64,000 nt of DNA, taken from Sphingomonas edaphi (GTDB lineage Bacteria; Pseudomonadota; Alphaproteobacteria; Sphingomonadales; Sphingomonadaceae). Where the stretch lies: assembly GCF_003583725.1 (NCBI RefSeq), contig NZ_QXTF01000004.1, positions 124,001 to 188,000 on the forward strand. Direction: 5' to 3'. Each line of letters opens with the position of its first letter. The stretch's first letter is position 1. The translations under genes and the position numbers were made by a program. Shown here piece after piece: positions 18,626-27,828 of the stretch. Under the pieces are notes generated by a model. That model searched no databases. It saw only the letters and a program-made list of their open reading frames with translations, and was not told the DNA's origin.

Positions 18626-20075
18626 TTCCCTGCGCTAACGGCAGCTCGGTACCGTAATTGATCGTATTGGTAGCTCTTCGCATATAGGCTCGCCAGCTGT
18701 CAGAGCCGCTCTCACGCCCACCGCCGGTCTCTTTTTCGCCTCCGAACGCTCCGCCGATCTCTGCTCCAGACGGACCGATATTGACGTTGGCGATGCCGCA
18801 ATCGGAGCCGGCAGCCGAAAGAAAACGCTCGGCTTCTCGAAGATCGTTCGTGAAGATGGAGGAACTTAAGCCCTGGACCACGCCATTATTGAGCGCGATC
18901 GCCTCGTCCAACTCCCAATAACGAAGGACATAGAGGATGGGCGCGAACGTCTCTTTGAGCACCATGCCCCGTTGAGCATCCACTTCGACGATGGCCGGAC
19001 GTACGTAATACCCGTCGCCCTCAACCTCGATGCGCTCCGCCTTGCCGTCCATTGCCTCGTTCATGGCACGGAAGGCGGCTTCGTCGATCAGGGGACCCAC
19101 CAGCGTGGTTTCTTCCCTGGGATCGCCGACGCGAATGCCGGCAAACAAGGTCTTCAATCGAGCGACAAACTCGTCGGCGATCGATTCATGCACAATCAGC
19201 CGCCGCAACGTCGTGCAACGCTGGCCGGCTGTTCCGGCTGCAGAGAATAGAACCGCACGTTCGGCGAGTTTGAGGTCGGCCGACGGGCCAACGATCATCG
19301 CGTTATTGCCGCCAAGCTCGAGCAGCGAGCGTCCAAATCGCTGAGCTACTCGAGGGCCAACCACCCGGCCCATTGCCGTTGACCCGGTAGCCGACACCAA
19401 GGCGACGCGCGTGTCATCAACCAGAGCCTCGCCAACCTCGCGCCCACCTTGGAGACATTGCAGCAACCCTTGCGGCGCATGGCCAAACCGATCGAGGGCG
19501 CGCTTCGCAAGCGCCATCACGGCCGCCGCGACCAGCGGTGTCTTTTCGCTCGGCTTCCAGATCACTGGATTCCCGCACACGACTGCAAGAGCCGCGTTCC
19601 ATGCCCAGACGGCCACGGGAAAGTTGAACGCCGTGATCACGCCAACGACACCGAGTGGATGCCATTGCTCCATCATGCGGTGATCTGCGCGTTCACTTGC
19701 GATCGTCAGGCCGTAAAGCTGACGCGACAGACCCACGGCATAGTCGCAGATGTCGATCATCTCCTGGACTTCGCCCAGGCCCTCCTGAACAATCTTTCCA
19801 GCTTCAAGCGTGACCAGGCGGGCCAAGGACTCCTTTGCGTTGCGTAGCTCCTCACCCAGCAGGCGGATCAGTTCGCCGCGTCGGGGAGCGGGTACTGTCC
19901 GCCACTGAACAAACGCCTCTGCTGCGACCAAACAGGCCTGCTCGACCTCACCATTGGTAGCTTCAGCAACACTGCCAATGGCCGCGCCGTCGATCGGCGA
20001 CTGGCTCACAAGCGATCCCTCGGTCCTCACTCCCAGCGATGCCAAAAGTTTGGCCGTTTCCTCAGCGGGGCTCAT
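18603..20075 (-). CDS. Aldehyde dehydrogenase, ALDH7 / AmaB-like
   Basis: A 490-residue NAD-dependent aldehyde dehydrogenase. FNFPVAVWAWN (NAD site), ELGGNNAMIV (catalytic Glu) and AGQRCTTLRR (catalytic Cys) match the antiquitin/ALDH7 group, which oxidises alpha-aminoadipic semialdehyde (piperideine-6-carboxylate) in lysine breakdown. The substrate is inferred from family only. It is the last gene of a leftward unit with an aminotransferase (4-bp overlap) and a family III CoA-transferase-like gene. Confidence 0.9.
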   Translation of the reverse strand: MSPAEETAKLLASLGVRTEGSLVSQSPIDGAAIGSVAEATNGEVEQACLVAAEAFVQWRTVPAPRRGELIRLLGEELRNAKESLARLVTLEAGKIVQEGLGEVQEMIDICDYAVGLSRQLYGLTIASERADHRMMEQWHPLGVVGVITAFNFPVAVWAWNAALAVVCGNPVIWKPSEKTPLVAAAVMALAKRALDRFGHAPQGLLQCLQGGREVGEALVDDTRVALVSATGSTAMGRVVGPRVAQRFGRSLLELGGNNAMIVGPSADLKLAERAVLFSAAGTAGQRCTTLRRLIVHESIADEFVARLKTLFAGIRVGDPREETTLVGPLIDEAAFRAMNEAMDGKAERIEVEGDGYYVRPAIVEVDAQRGMVLKETFAPILYVLRYWELDEAIALNNGVVQGLSSSIFTNDLREAERFLSAAGSDCGIANVNIGPSGAEIGGAFGGEKETGGGRESGSDSWRAYMRRATNTINYGTELPLAQGIKFDVAP

Positions 20076-21226
20076 CGCGCCAACTCCCTTGCCTTTGCCA
20101 ATGCAGCTACGCCCGCATCGATCGTGTCATCTCGCTTGGCAAAACAGAGCCTGATCATATGTCTTGGTTTATCCTGATCGGCGAATGGGGACAGGGGAAC
20201 GGCCGCAACACCGGCCTGTTCGACGGCCAATTTCGCGAACGCCTCGTCATCCAGTTCAATGCCGGATGCCGCGAGGTCGACGCACAGGAAATAGGTCGAT
20301 GCACTCGGTAGCACCGCGTAACCTACCGCCTCGAGCCCCTCCATCATCCGGTTGCGGGCACTGGCAAAACGGTCCCGCATAGGCTGCAGCCATGCATCAC
20401 CTTCCGCCATCCCGAACGCCACTGCCGCCTGCAAATTCGGGGCGCTTGCGAATGTCAGAAACTGGTGAGCACGAGCTGCCAGGCTGGCCATCTCTGGAGA
20501 GGACACCACCCAACCGATCTTCCAGCCCGTCAGCGAGAAGATCTTGCCGGCCGACCCGCACTTCAACGTCCGCTGTTCCATTCCCGGCAGTGACGCGATG
20601 GGCACGAAACTCTTCCCATCGAGGAGGACATGCTCCCAAACCTCGTCGGCGATGACGACCAGATCATGCGCTACTGCGATTTCAGCAATCGCCGAGAGCT
20701 CCTCTGCATCGAACAATCGACCTGTCGGATTATGGGGGTTGTTGAAGACCAGCGCGCGCGTCTTTTGCGTCACGGCAGCTTCGAGAGCCGCCCGCTCAAT
20801 GCGCCAGTCCGGTGGCTGGAGTGCTACTTCGCGAGCAATCCCCCCTGCCCTTCGGATTAGCGGCGCATAGGCATCATAGGCCGGGGTGAGCAGGATCACC
20901 TCGTCGCCGGGTTCAACGGTCGCCAGGATCGCCGCCGCCAGCGCTTCGGTCGCTCCGCTCGTAACGCAGACATGGTCGGCAGCAAGATCCAGTCCGTGGT
21001 GGCGTCCGTAATGCTCTGCCACCGCAGCGCGGAGCGCTGGCAGACCTCGCGACGGCGCATATTGATTGGAGCCTACGACCACTGCATTCGCTGCAGCCTT
21101 CAGGATCTCGTCCGGCCAGCCAAAATCAGGAAAGCCCTGGCCAAGGTTCACCGCGCCATGTTTCGCGGCCGCGAGCGACATGCGCTCGAACACGCTCGTT
21201 TCCATCTGTTCGTAAAGCGGATGCAC
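20072..21226 (-). CDS. PLP-dependent aminotransferase class I/II
   Basis: A 384-residue fold-type I enzyme. NLGQGFPDF, YAPSRGLPALR, FNNPHNPTG, DEVWEHVLLDG and the PLP-lysine segment GSAGKIFSLTGWKIGW are like YbdL (methionine/glutamine aminotransferase) and kynurenine aminotransferases. The start is a GTG overlapping the stop of the upstream gene (TAGTG). With the ALDH7 gene immediately downstream, a role in amino-acid (possibly lysine/aminoadipate) catabolism is plausible but not shown. Confidence 0.9.
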   Translation of the reverse strand: MHPLYEQMETSVFERMSLAAAKHGAVNLGQGFPDFGWPDEILKAAANAVVVGSNQYAPSRGLPALRAAVAEHYGRHHGLDLAADHVCVTSGATEALAAAILATVEPGDEVILLTPAYDAYAPLIRRAGGIAREVALQPPDWRIERAALEAAVTQKTRALVFNNPHNPTGRLFDAEELSAIAEIAVAHDLVVIADEVWEHVLLDGKSFVPIASLPGMEQRTLKCGSAGKIFSLTGWKIGWVVSSPEMASLAARAHQFLTFASAPNLQAAVAFGMAEGDAWLQPMRDRFASARNRMMEGLEAVGYAVLPSASTYFLCVDLAASGIELDDEAFAKLAVEQAGVAAVPLSPFADQDKPRHMIRLCFAKRDDTIDAGVAALAKARELAR

Positions 21227-22305
21227 TAGTCGCCTTTCAGGATCGCCCGAATCTCTTCCGGTCCATAGCCAAGCCCTTCAAGGATTGTCTCGCCGTCCGC
21301 GCCTTCGCGCCGGGGAGGCTCGGGCCGGGCGAGCGGACTGTCGGAATAGCGCGGCGCCGGTGACGGCTGGAACACGCCCTCGATGTCGACGAACGTCCGA
21401 CGCGCAATGTTGTGCGGATGAACCGGCGCCTCGCCCAAGTCCAGCACGGGGGCAACACAGGCATCGGTGCCGATGAAGTGAGCGGCCCATGCGTCACGGG
21501 TGCGCGACTTGAATACCGTGGCGATCTGTTCCCGGTCGGCGCCGGGTGCAAGCGCCAGTCCCTTATAGAGCGCCGCCTGGAATTGCGGCTCAATTGCTCC
21601 CACTGCGACGAACTTTCCGTCGAGGCAGCGATAAATGCCGTAGATTGGCTCGCCGCCGTCGAGGAGGTTCGCCTCTCGCTCGTCCCGCCACAGTCCAGCT
21701 GCGCGCATTCCGTAGGTTAGTGCACCGGTCAGTGCCGCGCCGTCGCTCATTGCGGCATCGATCACCTGCCCCTCTCCGCCTCGCTGAACGGCGAGGAGCG
21801 CCGACACCATTCCGAAGGCCAGCATCATTCCGCCGCCCGCATAGTCGCCAAGGTAATTAACGGGCGCGATGGGTCGCTCCTTCGGTCCGATGCCGTGAAG
21901 CAGTCCGCTTATCGCGATATAATTGATGTCGTGCCCGGCCTCCTTGGCCAGCGGCCCCGACTGGCCCCAACCGGTCACCCGGCCATAGACCAGCTTGTCA
22001 TTGGCCTTGAGCAGGTCCTCCGGCCCGAGGCCCAGCCTCTCCATCACGCCAGGTCGATAGCCTTCAACCAATCCGTTGGCGGTCCCCGCCAAGCGCCGTA
22101 CGACTTCGCGACATTCCTCGCGCTTGAGATTCAGTGAGATCGACTTGCGATTGCGGAGCAGTGGATCGTTAGGAACGCCGATCATCCCTGCCCGCTCAAC
22201 GCGAACAACTTCCGCTCCATGATCGGCAAGCATCATCGCCGCGAATGGGCCAGGCCCAAGTCCCGCCATCTCGATGATCTTCAGTCCGGCTAATGGCCCT
22301 GTCAT
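21226..22305 (-). CDS. CoA-transferase family III, alpha-methylacyl-CoA racemase-like
   Basis: A 359-residue protein with the interlaced-dimer CoA-transferase III fold: [33 protein letters not shown]. The racemase catalytic pair appears as His in [12 protein letters not shown] and Asp in [11 protein letters not shown], matching AMACR/MCR better than formyl-CoA transferase. It epimerises 2-methylacyl-CoA in branched-chain fatty acid oxidation. It is divergent from an acyl-CoA dehydrogenase gene 46 bp away. Confidence 0.88.
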   Translation of the reverse strand: MTGPLAGLKIIEMAGLGPGPFAAMMLADHGAEVVRVERAGMIGVPNDPLLRNRKSISLNLKREECREVVRRLAGTANGLVEGYRPGVMERLGLGPEDLLKANDKLVYGRVTGWGQSGPLAKEAGHDINYIAISGLLHGIGPKERPIAPVNYLGDYAGGGMMLAFGMVSALLAVQRGGEGQVIDAAMSDGAALTGALTYGMRAAGLWRDEREANLLDGGEPIYGIYRCLDGKFVAVGAIEPQFQAALYKGLALAPGADREQIATVFKSRTRDAWAAHFIGTDACVAPVLDLGEAPVHPHNIARRTFVDIEGVFQPSPAPRYSDSPLARPEPPRREGADGETILEGLGYGPEEIRAILKGD

Positions 22306-22351
22306 GGCGTCACGCTAGCTAGGCTGTTCTGATCGCGCTAGCATCCCGCAC

Positions 22352-23497
22352 ATGCTCGACGCCGAAGACCGCTCGCTATTCAACGAAGACCACCGTGCCT
22401 TTCGCGAAACCGTTCGCCGTGTCCTCGCGGACGTGATCGAACCTCGGCTCGATGCCCATGAACGTGATGGTATCGTCGAGCGCGAGGCCTGGGAGAAAGT
22501 CGGAGCGGCTGGGCTTCTATGCCCGCAGGTTCCAGAAGCTTACGGCGGCCCGGGCCTGGACTTCGCCTTCAACGCGATCGTTGGCGAAGAGATAAGCTAC
22601 ATGGGGTCCGCTGCCGGCTTCACGCTTCAATCCGACATCGTCGCAGACTACCTCGTCCACTACGGCAGCGAGGATCAGAAGAAGCGTTACCTTCCAGGAA
22701 TGGTGGCCGGAAGCACGATCAGCGCCATCGCGATGACCGAGCCTGGCGCCGGCAGCGACCTCCAGGGCATGAAGACGTTGGCCAAGGCTGACGGCAATGG
22801 ATGGAAGCTCAGCGGCAGCAAGACCTACATCACCAATGGCCAGAGTGCCGACCTCGTCATCGTTGCCGCTCGCACGACCGAAGAAGGTGGTGCCAAGGGA
22901 ATCTCACTGTTCCTCGTCGAGACCGGCGATGAAGGCTTCAGCCGGGGCCGCAACCTCGACAAGATCGGCCTTCATGGAAACGATACGTCCGAGCTCTTCT
23001 TTGACGAAGTGAAACTTCCCGCTGACCGGCTGCTCGGCGCCGAGAATGGCGGCTTCATCATGCTCATGCAGCAATTGCCCCAGGAACGACTTTCCATTGC
23101 AGTGCAGGCCCAGGCCAGCGCGCAGCGGGCGTTCGATGAGGCAGTCAAGTTCACCTCGGATCGAAAGGCGTTCGGTCGTCGAATTGCAGACTTTCAGAAC
23201 ACGCGCTTCACGTTGGCTGACCTCAAGGCCCGCTTGCAGGTCGGCTGGGCGCACCTCGACTGGGCCATCCAGCGGCACGTCGCCGGCAAGCTGACGCCGG
23301 CTGAAGCGAGCGCGGCGAAACTTTGGCACACCGAGATGCAATGGGACTGCTGCGATACGGCCCTGCAATTGCACGGTGGTGCCGGCTATATGAATGAGTA
23401 TCCCATCGCCCGCTTGTGGCGCGATGCCCGGGTTGCCCGCATCTACGGTGGCACGTCGGAAATCATGAAAGAACTGATTTCCCGAACGATCAGCTAG
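22352..23497 (+). CDS. Acyl-CoA dehydrogenase (long-chain-like)
   Basis: A 381-residue flavoenzyme of standard length. AMTEPGAGSDLQGMKT, ITNGQSADLVIVAART, DRKAFGRRIADFQNTRF, LQLHGGAGYMNEYPIARLWR and the C-terminal IYGGTSEIMKELI are present; the LCAD-like YGGTxEIM form lacks the YEGT glutamate, so the base is probably at the alternative mid-sequence position (as in LCAD and IVD). It is divergent from the racemase gene, suggesting branched or long-chain acyl-CoA oxidation. Confidence 0.92.
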   Translation: MLDAEDRSLFNEDHRAFRETVRRVLADVIEPRLDAHERDGIVEREAWEKVGAAGLLCPQVPEAYGGPGLDFAFNAIVGEEISYMGSAAGFTLQSDIVADYLVHYGSEDQKKRYLPGMVAGSTISAIAMTEPGAGSDLQGMKTLAKADGNGWKLSGSKTYITNGQSADLVIVAARTTEEGGAKGISLFLVETGDEGFSRGRNLDKIGLHGNDTSELFFDEVKLPADRLLGAENGGFIMLMQQLPQERLSIAVQAQASAQRAFDEAVKFTSDRKAFGRRIADFQNTRFTLADLKARLQVGWAHLDWAIQRHVAGKLTPAEASAAKLWHTEMQWDCCDTALQLHGGAGYMNEYPIARLWRDARVARIYGGTSEIMKELISRTIS

Positions 23498-23512
23498 GCG
23501 CCGCTCGAAGAG

Positions 23513-24103
23513 CTACTCCGTTGCAAGCGCAATCAACTGGGCAAGACCGCTCGTTCCGGTTTTAGCCGATATCTGAGCGCGGTGATCTTCGACCGTCTTG
23601 GGACTGAGCTTAAGCTCAGCAGCGATCGCCTTGCTCGAGAGGCCCTTCACCAGCAGCCCGAACACTTCCCGCTCTCGCGGTGTGAGCTTCGCAGTCCGCT
23701 CGATCTGGCATCGCCGCTTCCGGCTCCATGCGACTCCCTCTTCGATCGCGGCTAGCAATCGCTGGTCGTCAATCGGCTTTTCCAGATAATCGAGGCCACC
23801 GAAGCGGCGGATGGAGTCCACGGCGTTGGCCGTAGTTGGCCAAGCTGTCATGAAAATGATGGCCGCGGCTGGATCAATGCGACGGACTTCGTCGGCAAAC
23901 GCAAAGCCATCCATTTCGCCCATCATCACGTCAGTCACGATGCAGGCAGCCGGAGCTTCCGAATATGCAGCGATGAGCTGCTGGGGATTTACAAACGGCT
24001 CGGCCGCGTAGCCTTTGCGCTTTAGCATCCGCGACAATGACGCTCCAAGGTCGGCATCATCGTCCACGACATACACTACCGCCTGCTCTCCCTGATTACT
24101 CAT
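23513..24103 (-). CDS. FixJ/NarL-type response regulator
   Basis: A 196-residue two-domain regulator. The receiver has VVDDDAD, phospho-Asp in VTDVMMGEMDG, Thr in FMTAW and Lys in YLEKPIDD. The C-terminal LuxR-type HTH reads LTPREREVFGLLVKGLSSKAI. The third of three consecutive ATGs (24103) has GGAG at proper spacing, so I use it. It overlaps the histidine kinase stop by 8 bp; the pair is co-transcribed. Confidence 0.93.
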   Translation of the reverse strand: MSNQGEQAVVYVVDDDADLGASLSRMLKRKGYAAEPFVNPQQLIAAYSEAPAACIVTDVMMGEMDGFAFADEVRRIDPAAAIIFMTAWPTTANAVDSIRRFGGLDYLEKPIDDQRLLAAIEEGVAWSRKRRCQIERTAKLTPREREVFGLLVKGLSSKAIAAELKLSPKTVEDHRAQISAKTGTSGLAQLIALATE

Positions 24104-25709
24104 CATCATCTCCAACTGTGGGCAGATCGGTCGTATAACGAACACGATCTTCCCCGATCTTTGTTCTTTCGATTGTCCCGCCGTGCGCCTGCACGATTGA
24201 TCGCGCCACGATCAGACCGATGCCCATCCCGCCTTCCGGCGGTTGTTGGGGGGGATCGTTGTCGACATGGATTTGAACACGGCCGCCCGTCACCTCATGC
24301 GAGATGTCAACAGTGGACCCGGCCGGTGCCGCCGCGATTGCGTTTCTGACAAGGTTGAGGAGCGCTTGCCGCAACTCGATATCCTGACCCAGCACTGCGA
24401 CTTCAGGACCCTCATGACAGATGATCGAGACCTGCTTGGGCTTCGCCTCAGGTTGAGCAATCGACAGGATTTCATTACAAAAAAATCCCACGCAGATCGG
24501 CGACGGCTCATCAGCTTCACGGCTGCCAAATCCGCGGAGCCGGCGCACCAGCTGCGACAAGTCCTGGGCTTTGCGGGCGATCAAGCCAGCGGACCTTTGC
24601 ATGTCCGCGCCTTCAGCTATCGGATCCTGCGTCGCGAGATTTTTCGCCTCGATGGCGATCGTGGACAAAGGCTGGCTGATTTCATGGATCACGGCGACCG
24701 ACATCGCGCGTAACGTTCGTAGTCGATCGGCCTGGTACAGCATGCGGTCCCGTCGGGCGATTTCAGCGCTGGAAAGAGCTTCGGCTTCAGCAAAGCTCCC
24801 GGCGAGGTACCCGATGGACGCGATGCAGGCGAGGAGCATGTGCAGCCTCAGCAAGACAGCTTCGCTATCGATGTCCTCCGTCGCGGGCAGCACTAACGCT
24901 GCAGCCAGGAGGATTGAGAACCAGGCTCCAGCCCGCCCCGTTCGCAAGCCAGTCCAACAAGTAGAGAGTAGAATTGGGCCAAGAAGAAGTCCGAGCCCCG
25001 CAGTGAGGATCGCCCAGACGAGTAGCCAAGAGGCCACGGTGATAGCAGTCACCTCGGCAATGACGTCGTAGCGCGGGGGTGCCATCGGCATCGCGCGCTT
25101 CCCGCTTAAGCGCCCGGCAAGCCAGACCAGAGGCGGAGCCACGAACAGCACTCCCAACATGTCGCCAAGTGAGAATACGAGGAGCGACTTCAGCAGGCTC
25201 GAAAGCTCAAAGGTTCCGCTCTCGAGCGCGCGGGGAACCGCCCAAGGAAGAGCCGCCGCACAAGCTGCAATCGGCCCGATGATAGCAGCAAGGGCAAACG
25301 GCAGCGGCGCAAACCGCAATATCGGCGACCGTCGCCCTGCGCCGGACCGAACCAGGTGGATGACGGCGCCATATACGAGGCACGGTCCCATGATTCCCAA
25401 GATGGACAGGACGGGCGAGGTTTCTAGGTCATTTTGGCCCGTGAAGAGTTGCACCAGCAATTCAGCAACCGCCGCCGCTGGCGCCAGCTTCGCGCCAAAC
25501 AACCATAGGAAGGCAAAACGCAATCCTGCGGCAGGAAACCAAAGGCTGAATTGGCCCATCGCCCACAGGTTGGAAAGGCTTCGCAAGGCAGTAAAAACTG
25601 CCGCGTAAGCCAGCAGAATGGCTACGAGCCGAACGCTTCTCCCAACCGGAGTAGCAGTCACGTTGAATGGAAGCCGCGGCGAACGGCGATACTGAACAGC
25701 GCGCATCAT
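24096..25709 (-). CDS. MASE1-type membrane sensor histidine kinase
   Basis: About 537 residues. The N-terminal half has roughly eight hydrophobic segments and resembles a MASE1 sensory domain (FSLWFPAAGLRFAFLWLFG). A HisKA dimerisation helix follows with phospho-His in VAVIHEISQPLSTIAIE, then the ATPase N-box LNLVRNAIAAAP and G-box GGMGIGLIVARSI. The partner is the FixJ-like regulator downstream. I use ATG 25709; a TTG at 25742 could add 11 residues. The signal is unknown. It lies 3' of the cyo operon on the same strand, with a structured 310-bp gap between. Confidence 0.88.
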   Translation of the reverse strand: MMRAVQYRRSPRLPFNVTATPVGRSVRLVAILLAYAAVFTALRSLSNLWAMGQFSLWFPAAGLRFAFLWLFGAKLAPAAAVAELLVQLFTGQNDLETSPVLSILGIMGPCLVYGAVIHLVRSGAGRRSPILRFAPLPFALAAIIGPIAACAAALPWAVPRALESGTFELSSLLKSLLVFSLGDMLGVLFVAPPLVWLAGRLSGKRAMPMAPPRYDVIAEVTAITVASWLLVWAILTAGLGLLLGPILLSTCWTGLRTGRAGAWFSILLAAALVLPATEDIDSEAVLLRLHMLLACIASIGYLAGSFAEAEALSSAEIARRDRMLYQADRLRTLRAMSVAVIHEISQPLSTIAIEAKNLATQDPIAEGADMQRSAGLIARKAQDLSQLVRRLRGFGSREADEPSPICVGFFCNEILSIAQPEAKPKQVSIICHEGPEVAVLGQDIELRQALLNLVRNAIAAAPAGSTVDISHEVTGGRVQIHVDNDPPQQPPEGGMGIGLIVARSIVQAHGGTIERTKIGEDRVRYTTDLPTVGDDDE

Positions 25710-25742
25710 GGGACTATGAGACGATTTTCCAGGTTCCGCCAA

Positions 25743-25804
25743 GCTACGGATTTTTACCTAGGTGCTGTTACCGTCCACCCGGAAAAAGCCCGGGTATCCG
25801 TAGC
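25743..25804. repeat. Nested inverted repeats upstream of the histidine kinase
   Basis: GCTACGGAT (25743-25751) and ATCCGTAGC (25796-25804) form an exact 9-bp inverted repeat. Inside lies ACCCGG (25777-25782) against CCGGGT (25790-25795). On the minus strand this would fold just before the kinase start. No U tract follows, so a leader RNA structure is as likely as a terminator. The rest of the 25743-26052 gap holds no gene I can support. Confidence 0.5.
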
Positions 25805-25862
25805 GTAAATCAAATGCGAGTAGGGCAAGGCCGCGAGGCGATGGGGCATTCATTAGCGCGGA

Positions 25863-25880
25863 CGTTTGCGGGGGCAAACG
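25863..25880. repeat. Hairpin with 7-bp stem and GGGG loop
   Basis: CGTTTGC (25863-25869) and GCAAACG (25874-25880) pair perfectly around a four-G loop. The segment GGGGCAAA (25871-25878) is also the inverse complement of TTTGCCCC near 25912-25919, so two alternative hairpins compete. This lies between SURF1 and the kinase. Confidence 0.45.
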
Positions 25881-26052
25881 AGTAATGACGATCGGCGTAC
25901 CTGGTCGTTGATTTGCCCCAACAAACGCTGGGGGCGGCGGCGTCATCGTCGTTCCCGCTTGGACATGCGAAGAGCAGCCAGGTTTCGGCACCGCTCGCTC
26001 CTTTTTCGCGTCTTTTCTCCCCGCTCTGTCGCCTCGCGCACCGCGTTTTAGC

Positions 26053-26760
26053 TTAACGGCGAGACGGCTTTCGAAGTAGCCAAAGACCCACAACAGCAAG
26101 AGCTGCAAGCCCGAACCACGTAACTGCATAGATCAGGTGGGTATTGCGGAAGCGGACTACGGTCATTCCGCCCACCGGATATCCTCCCGGATTTGGCTTG
26201 GCGTCAGCGTCGATAAAAAACGGTGCAACAGCTATGGTACGCGCCTTCGCAATGGCCGCAATGTCTCGCGAATACCACTTGTCCTCATTGGGGCGATTGG
26301 GCCGCAGGTAACGGCCGTGTGGCTCGGTGATTCTCAGGAGCCCTTCAACCTTTTGAATGCGCGCCTGGTGCCCTTCGGGCCGTGCGTTGGGTGTTGCCCG
26401 ATCCTGCGGGACAAACCCTCGATTGACTATGATATTGCCATCGGCGGTCTGAAGTGGCGTCAGCACCCAGTAGCCAGGTCCCCGCTCCGTCAGCGCATCA
26501 ACGAGCGCTTCCTTCTCGTGAATGAAAGTACCGACCGCGTAGACGCGCCGATACTCGATCGAGTCAGGCTCCAGATCTTTCCAGCTGCGCGAGTTCGGGA
26601 CAGGTACGGCAGGAGCATGGATCCTTTGCTCGACCTTCGCGATGAGGCCGAGTTTCCATTGCAGCCGCTGAAGCTGCCATATTCCAAGGCCCGCAAAAAG
26701 TAGTGCAAAGACGGCGCAAAGCCCGATCAGACCGAACCGCTTCGCCTCCCCTTTTTTCAC
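26053..26760 (-). CDS. SURF1 family oxidase assembly protein
   Basis: A 235-residue membrane protein with the SURF1 layout: N-terminal segment (GLIGLCAVFALLFAGLGIWQ) followed by WQLQRLQWK, a periplasmic domain with VYAVGTFIHE and GPGYWVLTPL, a conserved NRGFVPQD, and a C-terminal segment. SURF1 helps insert heme into terminal oxidases. The GTG start at 26760 overlaps the cyoD stop (GTGA); a much longer upstream frame would run through cyoD and is not real. Its place in a quinol-oxidase operon resembles Surf1q of Paracoccus. Confidence 0.92.
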   Translation of the reverse strand: MKKGEAKRFGLIGLCAVFALLFAGLGIWQLQRLQWKLGLIAKVEQRIHAPAVPVPNSRSWKDLEPDSIEYRRVYAVGTFIHEKEALVDALTERGPGYWVLTPLQTADGNIIVNRGFVPQDRATPNARPEGHQARIQKVEGLLRITEPHGRYLRPNRPNEDKWYSRDIAAIAKARTIAVAPFFIDADAKPNPGGYPVGGMTVVRFRNTHLIYAVTWFGLAALAVVGLWLLRKPSRR

Positions 26761-27146
26761 GGGGTCTGGCTCACCTGCTCCGTCATCATGCCGGGCATCA
26801 TGTTGGTATTCAGATGATACATGATCCACAACGAGCCGGCGATCGTGATCAGCAGGATCACGCCCGTGAAGATGTAGGCGACCATTGTCCAACCGCCTTC
26901 CGACTGCGTATTCACGTGCAAGAAGCAGACCGTGTGGACGAGGATCTGAACGACAGCGAATACGATCACCAGCGCAGCCGTAGCACCGTCGTTGCCGAGG
27001 GGATTGGCCATCACCAGCCAGAACGGGATGGCCGTCAGAATTGCCGACAGGCCAAATCCAATCAGGTAGCTCCGCTTGGAGCCATGGCCTTCCATTTCGC
27101 CGTGGGTACCGGCGGCGCGTTCGGTAGTCGCGTGGTTCGGGCTCAT
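26757..27146 (-). CDS. cyoD: Quinol oxidase subunit IV
   Basis: A 129-residue protein with three transmembrane segments (SYLIGFGLSAILTAIPFWLV, ALVIVFAVVQILVHTVCFL, VAYIFTGVILLITIAGSLW) and the family HVNTQSEGGW between segments 2 and 3. It is the small assembly subunit of the cytochrome bo3/ba3 complex. The ATG at 27146 overlaps the cyoC stop by 4 bp. Confidence 0.93.
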   Translation of the reverse strand: MSPNHATTERAAGTHGEMEGHGSKRSYLIGFGLSAILTAIPFWLVMANPLGNDGATAALVIVFAVVQILVHTVCFLHVNTQSEGGWTMVAYIFTGVILLITIAGSLWIMYHLNTNMMPGMMTEQVSQTP

Positions 27147-27826
27147 CGCAGCATTCCAAGCAGATAGACAAAGGTGAAGACGCCGATCCACACGACGTCG
27201 AGGAAGTGCCAGAACATGCTGAGGCACAGCAGGCGGCGCTTGTTTTCAGGGATCAGGCCGCGCTTCTGGACCTGCACCAGCATGACGACGATCCAGATGA
27301 TCCCGAACGTCACGTGCAGCCCGTGCGTACCAACCAGCGTGAAGAAGGCCGACAGGAAACCGCTTGTTTGCGGGGTCGCGCCTTCAGCGATCAGCTTACC
27401 GAACTCGTAAAGCTCGATCCCCACAAAGCTTGCGCCGAGCAAACCGGTGATGAGCAGCCATGTCTGCGTCAGCTTGGCCTTCCCCTGCTCCATCGCCAGC
27501 ATGCCGAAGCCGTAGGTAATGGACGACACCAGCAGGATAGCCGTGTTGAGCGCGACCAGCGGAAGCTCGAAAATCTCCCGAGGCGTCGGCCCTCCGGCAT
27601 AGCTGGTACCCAGCACGCCGAAGGTCGCGAAGATCGCTGCGAACAGCAGCGCATCGCTCATCAGGTAGATCCAGAAGCCCAGCAGCGTGGCACCCCCGGT
27701 CGGGTGGTGGTGATCGTCGGCTTCGATCAAGTAGAAGGTCGGATCAGCCGATACGGTCGCGGCAGCCGCGGCTATCTTCTTCTTGCGCGGCGCTGCCTTG
27801 GGCTTGGAAGTGGCCTTCGTCGTCAT
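27143..27826 (-). CDS. cyoC: Quinol oxidase subunit III
   Basis: A 227-residue five-helix subunit: TLLGFWIYLMSDALLFAAIF, LLVSSITYGFGM, GLHVTFGIIWIVVMLVQV and a C-terminal WHFLDVVWIGVFTFVYL typical of CyoC. The N-terminal ~28 residues are Lys/Ala-rich (KPKAAPRKKKIAAAAA), longer than in E. coli. It starts 2 bp after the cyoB stop. Confidence 0.95.
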   Translation of the reverse strand: MTTKATSKPKAAPRKKKIAAAAATVSADPTFYLIEADDHHHPTGGATLLGFWIYLMSDALLFAAIFATFGVLGTSYAGGPTPREIFELPLVALNTAILLVSSITYGFGMLAMEQGKAKLTQTWLLITGLLGASFVGIELYEFGKLIAEGATPQTSGFLSAFFTLVGTHGLHVTFGIIWIVVMLVQVQKRGLIPENKRRLLCLSMFWHFLDVVWIGVFTFVYLLGMLR

Positions 27827-27828
27827 GT

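Noticed and set aside
25758-26129. Leftward frame across the gap after SURF1
   Set aside because: It overlaps the 3' end of SURF1 in another frame, has no recognisable domain, and is low-complexity Pro/Arg.
26761-27171. Upstream extension of SURF1
   Set aside because: It runs through cyoD in another frame; the GTGA overlap at 26757-26760 gives the normal SURF1 start.
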